From an uncultured Carboxylicivirga sp. (lineage in GTDB: Bacteria > Bacteroidota > Bacteroidia > Bacteroidales > Marinilabiliaceae), in assembly GCA_947491945.1 (NCBI GenBank), contig CANLLN010000017.1, positions 1 to 64,000 on the forward strand: 64,000 nucleotides of DNA, written 5' to 3'. Made by a program: the position numbers and the translations under genes. The notes beneath the pieces are model-generated. The model worked only from the letters and a program-made list of their open reading frames with translations, did not search any database and was not told the DNA's origin. Below are positions 26,031-35,572 of the stretch, piece after piece. Each line of letters opens with the position of its first letter. Positions within the stretch are counted from its first letter, which is position 1.

Positions 26031-27686
26031 ATGAACGCTTCGAAGCCCACCCTGGCCATCTATGGCATACAGGATCGTATTAGCAGCAACACTCCTTTCT
26101 ATGTGCACGATCATGCGCTTAGCCTGATGCACAAAGGCAAGGTATTGAAGCATCTTACACTGGAGCGCTTAAGCCGACGTAAACATGATAACCGGCTTCA
26201 CGAGCAAATTTACGACTTACTGAAGAGCGAGGGTTTGCTCAAGCACACGGATTACGATCTTGTTTTTGTGGATAATGTGGTGGGGCGCAGTTTTATATCC
26301 TCATGCGGGCGCTTTCGGTTTGAGGCGCCCTTAAATACTCATCTTTCCGTAAAGCCAGAGCGCGGACGCTGCTGGTGGCTCGATTGCGAAAAAGAAGCCT
26401 ACGCCTTGAACCATGAGCTGGCTCATATTGCGGCGAGCCTCCCTTTCTACGGTGACTTCAAGGACAACAGCCTGCTCATTCATTTCGATGGAGGGGCCAG
26501 CGTCAGTAACTTCTCGGCCTTTAGCCACAAGGCAGGCGTCATTAAACCCATAGAGCACCATTGGGAAATGAAACACTTATCCTCCTTGTTTAATGCCAAT
26601 GCTCTTGTTTTTGGCATTATTGGAGCAAAATTTAATGCCCAAAATAGTGTGCCTGGTAAAATGATGGGGCTGGCTGCATACGGACAATACCGGCAAGACA
26701 TTGAAGACTGGCTGGTACAGCATAATTACTTCGCTGACATATGGGCCAGTAAAAAAAGATTTTTTGAAGCCGCCCGCGCCGATTTTGGAGTCGACATCAA
26801 ACACCTGCAGCAAGATAATCCCTTTCTACAGGACATACTCGCCACCATGCAAGGTATATTTCAACGCGAATTGCTAAAAAAAATAACGCAGCTACAGGCA
26901 CAGGGTGGCTATGAATACCTGTATTATGCAGGTGGTTCGGCACTGAATATTGTAGCTAATACAAACATTGTTGAAAGTGGCCTATTCAAGGATGTATCCA
27001 TACCCCCCTGCACCGAGGACAGCGGCCTGTCACTTGGGGCAGCTGCATATTTCGAATGGATAAAGCATGGAAGCCTACCGCTACACAACCCTTATCTCAA
27101 TAACTGGCAGATAAATGACAAGGCTTGTTACTTTACCCCACAAGATATTGAAAACTGCGCTGCTGCTTTGATGCAAAACAAGGTGATCGCCATCTGCAAT
27201 AATGCCGGAGAGATTGGCCCACGCGCTCTTGGTAATCGTTCTATTCTGTCACTGGCCAATAATAAAAAACTGGCTGATAAAGTAAGTATGACCCACAAAA
27301 AACGTGAGTGGTACCGACCCGTGGCGCCCATTATGCTGGAGCATAACGCCCGATATTTTACAGGGAAGCAAAACATCAATCATCTGGCTAAATATATGTT
27401 GCTTGACTTTGAAATACTAGCCGACAGACGCGAGGAGATAGCGGGTGTAGTCCATGTGGATGGCACGGCTCGTATCCAAACGGTGAATGCGAACGATAAT
27501 CCGTATATATATGCCTTATTGATGTACCTCGATGATAATTATGGTATAAAAGCATTGATTAATACCTCATTCAACGTACGTGGCGAACCCATAGTGCACG
27601 ATGAGGAAGGCGCTGTTCTGTCGGCCAAAAACATGCAGCTGGATGCCGTGGTATTAAACGGAAAATTCTGTAACTTGAACAAGTAA
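26031..27686 (+). CDS. Carbamoyltransferase of the NodU/TobZ type
   Basis: This 551-residue enzyme would transfer a carbamoyl group (via carbamoyl-adenylate) to a hydroxyl of a sugar or other small molecule. The N-terminal Kae1-like ASKHA domain has NHELAHIAASLPFYGDF, LLIHFDGGAS, GKMMGLAAYG and YYAGGSALNIVAN. The C-terminal YrdC-like domain starts near 365 and has EIGPRALGNRSILS and FNVRGEPIVH, the family hallmark. The acceptor may be a surface polysaccharide. It lies after purD and a membrane protein in one plus-strand run. Confidence 0.88.
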   Translation: MNASKPTLAIYGIQDRISSNTPFYVHDHALSLMHKGKVLKHLTLERLSRRKHDNRLHEQIYDLLKSEGLLKHTDYDLVFVDNVVGRSFISSCGRFRFEAPLNTHLSVKPERGRCWWLDCEKEAYALNHELAHIAASLPFYGDFKDNSLLIHFDGGASVSNFSAFSHKAGVIKPIEHHWEMKHLSSLFNANALVFGIIGAKFNAQNSVPGKMMGLAAYGQYRQDIEDWLVQHNYFADIWASKKRFFEAARADFGVDIKHLQQDNPFLQDILATMQGIFQRELLKKITQLQAQGGYEYLYYAGGSALNIVANTNIVESGLFKDVSIPPCTEDSGLSLGAAAYFEWIKHGSLPLHNPYLNNWQINDKACYFTPQDIENCAAALMQNKVIAICNNAGEIGPRALGNRSILSLANNKKLADKVSMTHKKREWYRPVAPIMLEHNARYFTGKQNINHLAKYMLLDFEILADRREEIAGVVHVDGTARIQTVNANDNPYIYALLMYLDDNYGIKALINTSFNVRGEPIVHDEEGAVLSAKNMQLDAVVLNGKFCNLNK

Positions 27687-27701
27687 CCCCCAATAGGCAT
27701 T

Positions 27702-27998
27702 ATGACAGGAGGACTTGGCTTTGTAAAAGATGGTATGAATTCTCAACGCAATAATAGGAGAATACTAAAGGGTATTAATGCCAGGCACTTTCAAACAAAA
27801 CATGCCAAAAGTGATTTTTCCAGGAAATTTGCAAGCGACAAAATTGCGGATAAAAACACCATTGATTTAATCAGAGCTAAGGCAAAAATAGAAAGAAAAG
27901 CAAGGCTGATCAGAAGTGCTGCTTTGATCATTATTACTGTAGCAATTGTCGTATTTATTTATTATTTGCCCTTCATTATTGAGTACTACTCCTCATGA
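27702..27998 (+). CDS. Small basic membrane protein, unknown
   Basis: This 98-residue protein has a very basic, Ser/Asn-rich N-terminal 65 residues (NSQRNNRRILKGINARHFQ, then KAKIERKARLIRS) and one membrane helix (about 71-92, ALIIITVAIVVFIYYLPF). I do not recognise the family. It follows the carbamoyltransferase by 15 nt. Its stop codon abuts that of the convergent hybrid kinase with no gap. Confidence 0.6.
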   Translation: MTGGLGFVKDGMNSQRNNRRILKGINARHFQTKHAKSDFSRKFASDKIADKNTIDLIRAKAKIERKARLIRSAALIIITVAIVVFIYYLPFIIEYYSS

Positions 27999-30900
27999 TT
28001 ACAACCAACGATCGATGATACTTTCCAGGTCATCCATCTTAACCGGCTTGCCAATATAATCGTTCATTCCGGCCTCAATGCATACTTCACGATCTCCCTT
28101 CAGCGCATTGGCTGTCATGGCAATGATGGGTAAATCGATGCCTTCCTCACGCAATTTACGCGTGGCATCCAAGCCATTGAGCACCGGCATTTGTACATCC
28201 ATAAACACCAGGTCAATTTCCTGATTACTCTCATTGATTAAAATATCTACTGCCTCTTGTCCATTTTTTGATATGTGAATTTGAAGTCCCAAGCGGGACA
28301 ACATTTTCTCGGCAATCTTCTGATTGATGATATTATCCTCCACCAGCAAGATATGTTTACCCTTTATACGCTCTTTAAACTCTGCGACCTGTGCCTCGGC
28401 AGAGCTCACTGCATCCTTACCGGCCACCAACAGCTTTTCGATGGCTGAAAACAGGTCGGCATGTTTAACCGGTTTGTACAATACAATATCAACCCCTTTG
28501 AAGCCATCTGTATTCTTCCAACGGTTTTCCGACGAGAACAAAATGGTACGAATGCCGGGCTGCTTTTGCTTAACAGTTTGCACAAAGTTATCATCCGTCT
28601 TACTAAACAGGTGACTGTCGATAATCATCAGGTTAAAGCCCTTCTCTTCCTCAAGCATACGAAGTGCCGACTTCTCATCATTTACCGTATCAGACTCGAT
28701 TTGCCAATTGTTAAGTGTTTTTTTAAGGAGTAACAAGTTGGTTTTATGGTTATCGACAATAAGCGCATTCACATGGGCAAATTGCTCTGTATTCAATTCA
28801 AGCGCCTTATGATCTTTGTCGATTACAAAAGGCAGGGTAAAGTGAAATACAGAACCGGGATTTTCTTTGGACCACATAAAATTCGGATTGGGGCTCTCCA
28901 CCCATATCTTACCCCCCATTAACTCAACCAGCATTTTGGAGATACTAGTACCCAAGCCTGTGCCACCAAATTTACGCGTGGTAGAACCATCAGCCTGAGT
29001 AAAGGACTCGAAAATTTTCTCCAGTTTGTTTTTAGGTATGCCAATGCCCGAATCTTCCACCGAGAAATGCAGCACCAAATGTGTACCCTTTTGTTGTTCG
29101 ATTTCCACCTTAAGCACCACCTCTCCCTCCGCAGTAAATTTCACAGCATTACCCATCAGGTTCACTAACACCTGAATAAGACGACTCTCATCACCAATCA
29201 ACACCGGAGGTATGGTATCCTCTACATCATTCAATATTTCAATGCCTTTCTCCAATGAACGAAACGACATCTGATCCATTAGGTAATCAACGGTAGAACG
29301 CAGGTTGAACGAGTAGGATTCGATCTTCATCTTGCCGGCTTCGATCTTAGAGAAATCGAGAATATCGTTAATAATGTTGAGCAGGTTATCGCAAGAGCGG
29401 CCGATGATGGAGACCACATTCTTCTGCTCCTTCGACATTCGTGTCTTACCCAGCAACTCAGTGGCACCAATTATCCCATTCATGGGCGTGCGTATCTCGT
29501 GACTCATATTGGCCAAAAACTCAGATTTGGCACGATTGGAATCGGCCTCCTTCTTCTGTATTTCCTTTTGGGCGCTTATATCCATAAAAGCCTCGAGAAA
29601 CACCTCTTTCTTATCCAGCGATATGGGAATGATATTTTTAAGTATTTCACGGGATATGTTGTTCTCCTTAATAACCAGTCGCTCTTCAAGGGTTACTACA
29701 TTCACACCGGTTTGCTCATCTTTGTAAGCATCTTTCTTAACCGTGAAAAACAATTTGTCATACGAACTATTGATCAGGTGCTCCAAAGCCTGATCGCCGC
29801 TATCAAAGCCCATTATTTTGGCGGCCGTCTTGTTTATCTGTATAATCCGCTTGTCTTTATCAACAATCAATACACCCACCGGGAGATTATCGGTGATGGT
29901 ACTCAAGGCTTTGTTCGATTCCTTCAAGGACTCTGTCAGAAGTTTCTTCTCGGTGGTATCTTCTTTAATGGCCACATAGTTTGATATGGTATTATCCTTG
30001 CTAAGCACTGGGGAAATAAGCACTTTTTCCCAGAAAATAGAACCGTCTTCTTTGGTACTCGATATCTCCCCTTGCCAAACACGCCCTTCCTGAATGGTTT
30101 GCCACAACATATCGGCCAACTCATTCTTTTTATTCTGTATCTTAAAAAAATTAGCTTCTCCCTTTTCCAGTTCACTATTTGAAAAGCCATCGAGGGACTT
30201 AAACCCTTTGTTGACATACTCCACATTACCTTGTGTATCGGTAATCATAATAGAGATAGGGCTTTGCTCCACTGCCTGTATCAACTTCATATTATTCTCC
30301 TCAGCCTTTTTCCGATTAAGAATAACACTACGGATCTGCGACAATAAAAAGTAGGACAGGAAAATTACAAATAGTGTAAAGAAAATAAGCGATGTATATT
30401 TCAACTTATTATAGCGACTCAGTACACTAATCCCTTTATTATTAAGGGTTACCAATCGCTTATTAATTTCGTAAGCGATAGTATTCTCTATCTCAAGCAT
30501 CCGACCAAACTCAGGCTCGGCACCTTTTACCAGCTGTTCGACACTACTCTTCAAATGCTCATTCTCGCCACCATGCACGGTAATATTCTGAAGCACCTGA
30601 TCGGATATGCGCCGTGATTTGTTGTATAAGTCGTCGATGATGGGCACCAACTCACTCACTTCGGATATAGTACCGGTAAAACTATCGGCTAGGTAATTGA
30701 TGCGCATGGTAATGGAATCCTTGGAATAATCTTTTACCGGACGAATATCCTCAATCACGCCGCCCTGATCAATCACATTCAGAATGGCTTTACTCTGGCG
30801 GGTAAGCCGTTCTATGTTACTATCATTATTTTCCAGTGCTTTAACGAGAGTAATGGAGGTATAAGATTTAAAGGCCAGATTGAGCTTCAGCAGACTCTGA

Positions 30901-31103
30901 TTAAGAAGGTTCTCAAGCTTTAGCAGCTTCTCCTGATTCTCAATTGTACTGCTGTATCGGGATTGATAGGATCGGTCAAAAAAGTTTTCGATGGTTAAAA
31001 TGGTGGCAATCGTCAAAAGAAAAATTGCCAATAACAAATATAGCTTATTGATAATTGGCTCTTTAAAATACGATAGCTTACCGTTACGATTACCTTTGCT
31101 CAC
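27999..31103 (-). CDS. Hybrid sensor histidine kinase with two receiver domains
   Basis: The 1034-residue protein has two membrane helices (about 17-38 and 238-258) around a coiled-coil-rich periplasmic sensor. Two PAS domains (about 280-395 and 400-520) follow, then HisKA with His535 (FLANMSHEIRTPMNGI), HATPase (NAVKFTAEGEV, DSGIGIP, FGGTGLG), a first receiver (about 785-895) and a second, well-conserved receiver (about 912-1030, VEDN, VFMDVQMP, MTAN, KPV). The first receiver has VDN instead of the acidic pair and may be inactive. It lies 39 nt downstream of a ModA-like lipoprotein gene on the same strand. A TorS-like design, in which a binding protein presents the ligand to a helical sensor domain, is possible. 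Confidence 0.92.
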   Translation of the reverse strand: MSKGNRNGKLSYFKEPIINKLYLLLAIFLLTIATILTIENFFDRSYQSRYSSTIENQEKLLKLENLLNQSLLKLNLAFKSYTSITLVKALENNDSNIERLTRQSKAILNVIDQGGVIEDIRPVKDYSKDSITMRINYLADSFTGTISEVSELVPIIDDLYNKSRRISDQVLQNITVHGGENEHLKSSVEQLVKGAEPEFGRMLEIENTIAYEINKRLVTLNNKGISVLSRYNKLKYTSLIFFTLFVIFLSYFLLSQIRSVILNRKKAEENNMKLIQAVEQSPISIMITDTQGNVEYVNKGFKSLDGFSNSELEKGEANFFKIQNKKNELADMLWQTIQEGRVWQGEISSTKEDGSIFWEKVLISPVLSKDNTISNYVAIKEDTTEKKLLTESLKESNKALSTITDNLPVGVLIVDKDKRIIQINKTAAKIMGFDSGDQALEHLINSSYDKLFFTVKKDAYKDEQTGVNVVTLEERLVIKENNISREILKNIIPISLDKKEVFLEAFMDISAQKEIQKKEADSNRAKSEFLANMSHEIRTPMNGIIGATELLGKTRMSKEQKNVVSIIGRSCDNLLNIINDILDFSKIEAGKMKIESYSFNLRSTVDYLMDQMSFRSLEKGIEILNDVEDTIPPVLIGDESRLIQVLVNLMGNAVKFTAEGEVVLKVEIEQQKGTHLVLHFSVEDSGIGIPKNKLEKIFESFTQADGSTTRKFGGTGLGTSISKMLVELMGGKIWVESPNPNFMWSKENPGSVFHFTLPFVIDKDHKALELNTEQFAHVNALIVDNHKTNLLLLKKTLNNWQIESDTVNDEKSALRMLEEEKGFNLMIIDSHLFSKTDDNFVQTVKQKQPGIRTILFSSENRWKNTDGFKGVDIVLYKPVKHADLFSAIEKLLVAGKDAVSSAEAQVAEFKERIKGKHILLVEDNIINQKIAEKMLSRLGLQIHISKNGQEAVDILINESNQEIDLVFMDVQMPVLNGLDATRKLREEGIDLPIIAMTANALKGDREVCIEAGMNDYIGKPVKMDDLESIIDRWL

Positions 31104-31142
31104 TGAAATGAATTTTTCTAAAAATAGAATTTTAAGCGTAAT

Positions 31143-31964
31143 TTAAAAAATAATAGTCGCCCTTTTCGAAAAACCATAACGCGATAAAAATGACTCATTC
31201 AATTCGTTGGCAGCCATATCGAGAAAAGATCTGGCCAGGTTAGCCTGTGTCGTACAGGACAATACCGCGGCATACATGGGTATGGCTGTTTGGTAAGCTG
31301 TTTGTGGTCGAACCACATCAATATAATTCCTATTCCCATTAACATAAATATTACTGCCCCAGTTAATGGCCACATCAGCCTGATTGCCCTGCAGACCTTC
31401 GGCCAGGCCTTTGGCGTCGGATGTGAGCGATACTACACTTTGAAGCACCTCAGCGTAAGCTCCCTGATATTCCAGAAAAGCTTTTGTTTCGTAACCCAAG
31501 GCACTGGTTTCTGCATTGGCCATCATAAGCGCATACTCACCCTTCTGCATTAAAGAAGAAACATGCCCATCAAATCCCCTGGGATTTCCCTTTTTAACCA
31601 TGTAAACCAAATGATTATAACCTAAAAACAAAGAATCCTTCAGGTGATAACCCGTATTATTATGAAAGTGTTGAAAACTATGTGCCGATGCAGGGATATA
31701 TAAATCACCCCTGGCCGAATATTTGATGATACCCATAAGATTTTTTGCACAATCATTGTGCAAAGTAATCGTGCAGTTATATTCCTTTTCAAAGCGCTCC
31801 TTCAAGTCAACAACCATATTCAGCATGGTATTCTCGCAATAAATAACCAACTCGACAGGTGGAGTAGACTCGTGATTTACTTTTTTTGTCTTTCGGCGGC
31901 CACATCCGCCAAATAACAATAACCCAACAAGTAATATGGTGAAAATATTTTTGATCGCTGACAT
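31143..31964 (-). CDS. ModA-like solute-binding lipoprotein
   Basis: The start at 31964 gives a lipoprotein signal (MSAIKNIFTILLVGLLLFGGC, lipobox LFGGC); an ATG at 32027 would precede it with 21 unlikely residues. The 273-residue protein has the type II binding-protein pattern: VELVIYCENTMLNMVVDLKERF-like start, GDLYIPAS, a hinge with YNHLVYMVKKGNPRG, and ADVAINWGSN. ModA relatives bind molybdate/tungstate, but there are no modBC genes nearby and ligand residues cannot be read with certainty. Its position just upstream of a hybrid kinase suggests a role in signalling rather than import. Confidence 0.72.
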   Translation of the reverse strand: MSAIKNIFTILLVGLLLFGGCGRRKTKKVNHESTPPVELVIYCENTMLNMVVDLKERFEKEYNCTITLHNDCAKNLMGIIKYSARGDLYIPASAHSFQHFHNNTGYHLKDSLFLGYNHLVYMVKKGNPRGFDGHVSSLMQKGEYALMMANAETSALGYETKAFLEYQGAYAEVLQSVVSLTSDAKGLAEGLQGNQADVAINWGSNIYVNGNRNYIDVVRPQTAYQTAIPMYAAVLSCTTQANLARSFLDMAANELNESFLSRYGFSKRATIIF

Positions 31965-32054
31965 AGCTATGTTTTTAACGCTAAGCAAGTTAGTGAATAG
32001 CAAAGCGCCATTACAGTTATTTATCACTAAAAATCAGCATTTTATCAAATAGAA

Positions 32055-33125
32055 TCAGGAATTAACGAAGTGCTTCTTCACCCACTTGGGCACTACAAAC
32101 GCACCGATAAGCAGATAAGGATAGTAACTGACCAATCGCCACATGAAGGCCATGGCCATTCCTGTTCCCAAGGGTACCATACTCGATAAAAACTCTTTAA
32201 ACACCCATTCGGCAAAGCCGCTGCCTCCGGGAGTAGGACTTACGAGCATCATAATCCACATGACCAACTGCTTACCAAAAATCAGAATATGATCATGCCA
32301 CCCCAAAAGCTGAAAACCGAAGAAAGCCAGAATGAGGGTATTAACAATCCAATAGCGTGCAGTCCAGCTAAGAGCTGTAGCACCAAAAGCCTTCAGCCAG
32401 TTTTTAAAAGGCCAGCGCTTAAACTCATCGGAAGTAGCGATCAGATCGGAGCCTGACTCATTGGCCTGTGGTCGCCACCTTCGAATAATGGGTAATTTAA
32501 ACACCCACAGCAACAACCACTTCAAACCCCTTGGGTTAATAAATAAACCGTAGGTAATAACAATTGTATAGGCCAGCTTAAGCAGGTAACCGATGAAGGC
32601 AAACATAAAAAACTGATTCTTGTACCAGGGCATACCGACCATTACACTATCACCCATGGAAAATATATCGGTGCGACCAATAAACAACAGAATCAAGGGA
32701 AAAGTAACAATGAAGTAGAGCTCATCCAGAAACGAAGTGACCATAACAACAGCGGTGCTCCTCCCCAGTTTAACACCCTCTTTATTGATAAAGAAGATGG
32801 CCACACTGGTGCCGCCAATGGCCGAGGGTGTAATGGCTGAAGTAAACTCCCACAGCATAATGGTGCTAAAGGCAGAACGCCAACTCAACTGTTTCGCAGT
32901 TAGCAGGCGAATACGTATCATATAGCCAAAATCGCGAATGGCCATCATCAGAAAGGAAATAAAAAACCAGAATATAGACTGAAAAGTAAAGGAGAAATAA
33001 TCTAGCACCGAAGGATCAAATTCCTGGTACAGGAAATAACCGGTCACTCCCAGCCCAATAAGAATGGGTAGGGTAATGCGACTCGGTTGTATGCTTTTTA
33101 ATATTTTACCGGAGTTATCAGCCAT
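32055..33125 (-). CDS. Flippase-like integral membrane protein (LPG synthase TM / YbhN family)
   Basis: The start at 33125 (MADNSGKILKSIQPSRITLP) is preferred to 33209, because the terminator of the neighbouring GH20 gene overlaps the longer start. The 356-residue protein has about eight membrane helices and the family blocks RDFGYMIRIRLLT, SAITPSAIGGTSVAIFFINKEGV, and PTPGGSGFAEWVF. This family (UPF0104/AglD-like) is thought to move lipids or lipid-linked sugars. It is in line with the binding lipoprotein and the hybrid kinase. Confidence 0.82.
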   Translation of the reverse strand: MADNSGKILKSIQPSRITLPILIGLGVTGYFLYQEFDPSVLDYFSFTFQSIFWFFISFLMMAIRDFGYMIRIRLLTAKQLSWRSAFSTIMLWEFTSAITPSAIGGTSVAIFFINKEGVKLGRSTAVVMVTSFLDELYFIVTFPLILLFIGRTDIFSMGDSVMVGMPWYKNQFFMFAFIGYLLKLAYTIVITYGLFINPRGLKWLLLWVFKLPIIRRWRPQANESGSDLIATSDEFKRWPFKNWLKAFGATALSWTARYWIVNTLILAFFGFQLLGWHDHILIFGKQLVMWIMMLVSPTPGGSGFAEWVFKEFLSSMVPLGTGMAMAFMWRLVSYYPYLLIGAFVVPKWVKKHFVNS

Positions 33126-33205
33126 AAACCGTAAAGTTATGGTAATCCTCGCAGCATAAGAAATGCTTGGCCAAATAAAATGAAGAAGAATATCTTTTAC
33201 TTTTA

Positions 33206-33249
33206 GCAAAAAGCCATCTCCCCCACTTGCTATGGCGGAGTAGATGGCT
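33206..33249 (-). terminator. Terminator of the first GH20 gene
   Basis: AGCCATCT (33212-33219) pairs with AGATGGCT (33242-33249). On the minus strand the stem is followed by TTTTT. It lies 57 nt past the GH20 stop. Confidence 0.75.
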
Positions 33250-33305
33250 CTAATTCGTAAAATATACGATTTAAGGCAGGCACCAATTCACTTCCTAAAC
33301 AAATA

Positions 33306-35513
33306 TTACAGCGCTTTGATAAATACAGCACCATTACTGTCGTTACCAAGGTCGCCCCTTACACGGGCTTTTATGGTAAATGCAGCACCTGTTTCATACT
33401 CATCGATAGTAAATTTATACACATTGTTGTGCGCAGTTCCACCAGTAAAACCGGTATGGAGATCTTCGGCTATTTTCTGCCCGTTTTTAAATACCTCTAC
33501 CGACTCAATATCCAGGCGATATTGCCCTCCGGTAAACAGAAAAGTAAGCTCATAAGCTGCGTTTTTATTGATCTTGCCCGTGGCGTTCATTTCAAAAGCA
33601 CCAAATACTTTAGCTTTGATGGCTTTCGGCGTCCATTCGGCCAGCAGCGTACCATACTTTTCGTAGCCCTCGTATTTCTTTGGGAAATATAAAGGTAAAG
33701 AAAACTGACGTCGGTTCACGACTGTGATGGCCTGGAAATCGTGTATATCCTCCACCTGCACCGGCGCTGTGTAAACTGTTGAATGTACGTTGGCGGGTAT
33801 GCCATCGGTGGAATAACGAATATGCGCACCTTCCACCGGGTTTTCGAGTGTAATTAAAAAGCCGCCGTTTTCCTCCTCTTTGGCAATCAGCTTAGGTTGT
33901 GGCACGCGATAGCCATATCCGGCCTGGTCGTAGCGGCGGTAGTGGGTTGCCATGTTATCCTCAAAATTTTCCCAGCTGCGCAGCACCTGTGGCGTCCAGC
34001 CCACCTCGGCCAAGGCAGCCATTCGCGGAAAGGTAAGGTAATCCATGTATTTCTCTGCTCGGTTTTCGTTGATGGCATTGATCCGTGGCAACTCATCGCC
34101 ATGGATAAACTGGTCGGACCACAGGCAGCCATTAACACCCAGCACCTGATCGCGGTATTTTTCATCGAGTCCATCCAGCATCGGATCCCACTCATAGGCT
34201 TTTTGCAGCGAAATGGGTGGTAGCCAGGTAGCTGCTTTCACCTCGCCGGGAATGCTACTCTCGGGGAAATCGAAATAAGTATGTCCTGTTAGCGCCATCA
34301 CCACATCATGGCCATCCCGGGTTCCCGTGAGCGCTTTCTTTTTGTCGTGCCACACCATTCCGACCGCCTTTTCAGCGAGTCCTTCCTCTATCAACTCATC
34401 CCATCCTACAACAGTTTTACCGTGGGCGGCCAGCATTTTTTGCACGCGGTTATTCATGTAAGTGCGCAATTCCTTTTCAGTTTGTATTCCCAGCTCCTCT
34501 TTTCGTTGTTGGCAATGCGGGCATTCCTTCCAACGATCGTAAACCGCCTCATCGCCGCCTATGTGAACATATTGGGAGGGAAACAGGGCTACTGTTTCGG
34601 CAAACACATCTTCTAGAAACTCAAAGGTAGATTCTTTGCCCGGGCAATATAAATCGCGACTGATAAAGTGGCGCGTTGGCACCTGGTGTTGCTTGCCTGT
34701 ACACGAGAGGTGCGGATAAGCCACGATGGCCGCCAACACGTGTGCTGGTAGTTCAATTTCTGGTATCACCTCCACATTGCGGGCGGCGGCATAAGCCACT
34801 ATGTCTTTGATATCCTCCTGTGTATAGAATCCGCCAATACGGTCTTTTCCTTCACCGCGCCAGGCTCCTACTGATGTTAGCTTGGGGTATTTTTTTATCT
34901 CAAGTCGCCAACCGGCATCATCAATCAGGTGAAAATGCAGCACATTAAGCTTATACATGGCCATCATATCGATGAAACGCAGCACATAATCTTTTTCAAA
35001 GAAGTAGCGACTTACATCGAGCATCATACCCCGCCACGGATAGGATGGTGCATCTTCAATGCTTACTCCGGGTACCGCCCAGGCAACTTCCTTTTGACGT
35101 TGTTTGCTGTACACCTCGGCAGGCAATAATTGCAGCAGCGTTTGCACACCGTAAAAAATACCTGCAGCATCGCCTCCGGTAATCCTTATGTTTTTATCCT
35201 CTACATGTAAACGGTAACCTTCGGCATTGTTAATTTGGGCATCTAGCTGCAAAACAATACTGTTAATCTTAGCCTTATTTCCTTCGCTAAGCACAAAATC
35301 CCAACCCGTGGCCGGCGACAAGGCACACTCCAGCAGTTCGGCCTGCTTCTGTAAACCCTTAGTATAAATAATTTTCGTTTTTTCGTTTAATACAAAAGCC
35401 TGCCCGTTCTCTTTTAGTTTCTGCGGACGGGGAATAATATCTGTCGTTTGACCAGCAATAAGCGATAGCACTGCAAACGATAAGAGGAAAATAAATAAAA
35501 CTCTGTTCTTCAT
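33306..35513 (-). CDS. Beta-N-acetylhexosaminidase (GH20)
   Basis: The start at 35513 gives a signal peptide (MKNRVLFIFLLSFAVLSLIAGQ); an ATG at 35576 would overlap the upstream gene. The 735-residue enzyme has the GH20b N-terminal domain, then the TIM barrel with GMMLDVSRYFFEKDYVLRFID, FHLIDDAGWRLEIKKYPKL, and HIGGDEAVYDRW, where D321-E322 are the catalytic pair of substrate-assisted hydrolysis. A chitobiase-type C-terminal domain (IRYSTDGIPANVHSTVY) and a last beta-rich domain follow. It removes terminal GlcNAc/GalNAc from oligosaccharides, probably in the periplasm or at the outer membrane. It is one of three GH20 genes here. Confidence 0.94.
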   Translation of the reverse strand: MKNRVLFIFLLSFAVLSLIAGQTTDIIPRPQKLKENGQAFVLNEKTKIIYTKGLQKQAELLECALSPATGWDFVLSEGNKAKINSIVLQLDAQINNAEGYRLHVEDKNIRITGGDAAGIFYGVQTLLQLLPAEVYSKQRQKEVAWAVPGVSIEDAPSYPWRGMMLDVSRYFFEKDYVLRFIDMMAMYKLNVLHFHLIDDAGWRLEIKKYPKLTSVGAWRGEGKDRIGGFYTQEDIKDIVAYAAARNVEVIPEIELPAHVLAAIVAYPHLSCTGKQHQVPTRHFISRDLYCPGKESTFEFLEDVFAETVALFPSQYVHIGGDEAVYDRWKECPHCQQRKEELGIQTEKELRTYMNNRVQKMLAAHGKTVVGWDELIEEGLAEKAVGMVWHDKKKALTGTRDGHDVVMALTGHTYFDFPESSIPGEVKAATWLPPISLQKAYEWDPMLDGLDEKYRDQVLGVNGCLWSDQFIHGDELPRINAINENRAEKYMDYLTFPRMAALAEVGWTPQVLRSWENFEDNMATHYRRYDQAGYGYRVPQPKLIAKEEENGGFLITLENPVEGAHIRYSTDGIPANVHSTVYTAPVQVEDIHDFQAITVVNRRQFSLPLYFPKKYEGYEKYGTLLAEWTPKAIKAKVFGAFEMNATGKINKNAAYELTFLFTGGQYRLDIESVEVFKNGQKIAEDLHTGFTGGTAHNNVYKFTIDEYETGAAFTIKARVRGDLGNDSNGAVFIKAL

Positions 35514-35572
35514 CTGATAATTAATTAGCGATATAACATTTTTTGAAAAAAACGGCAACTCAGAAATTAGAA

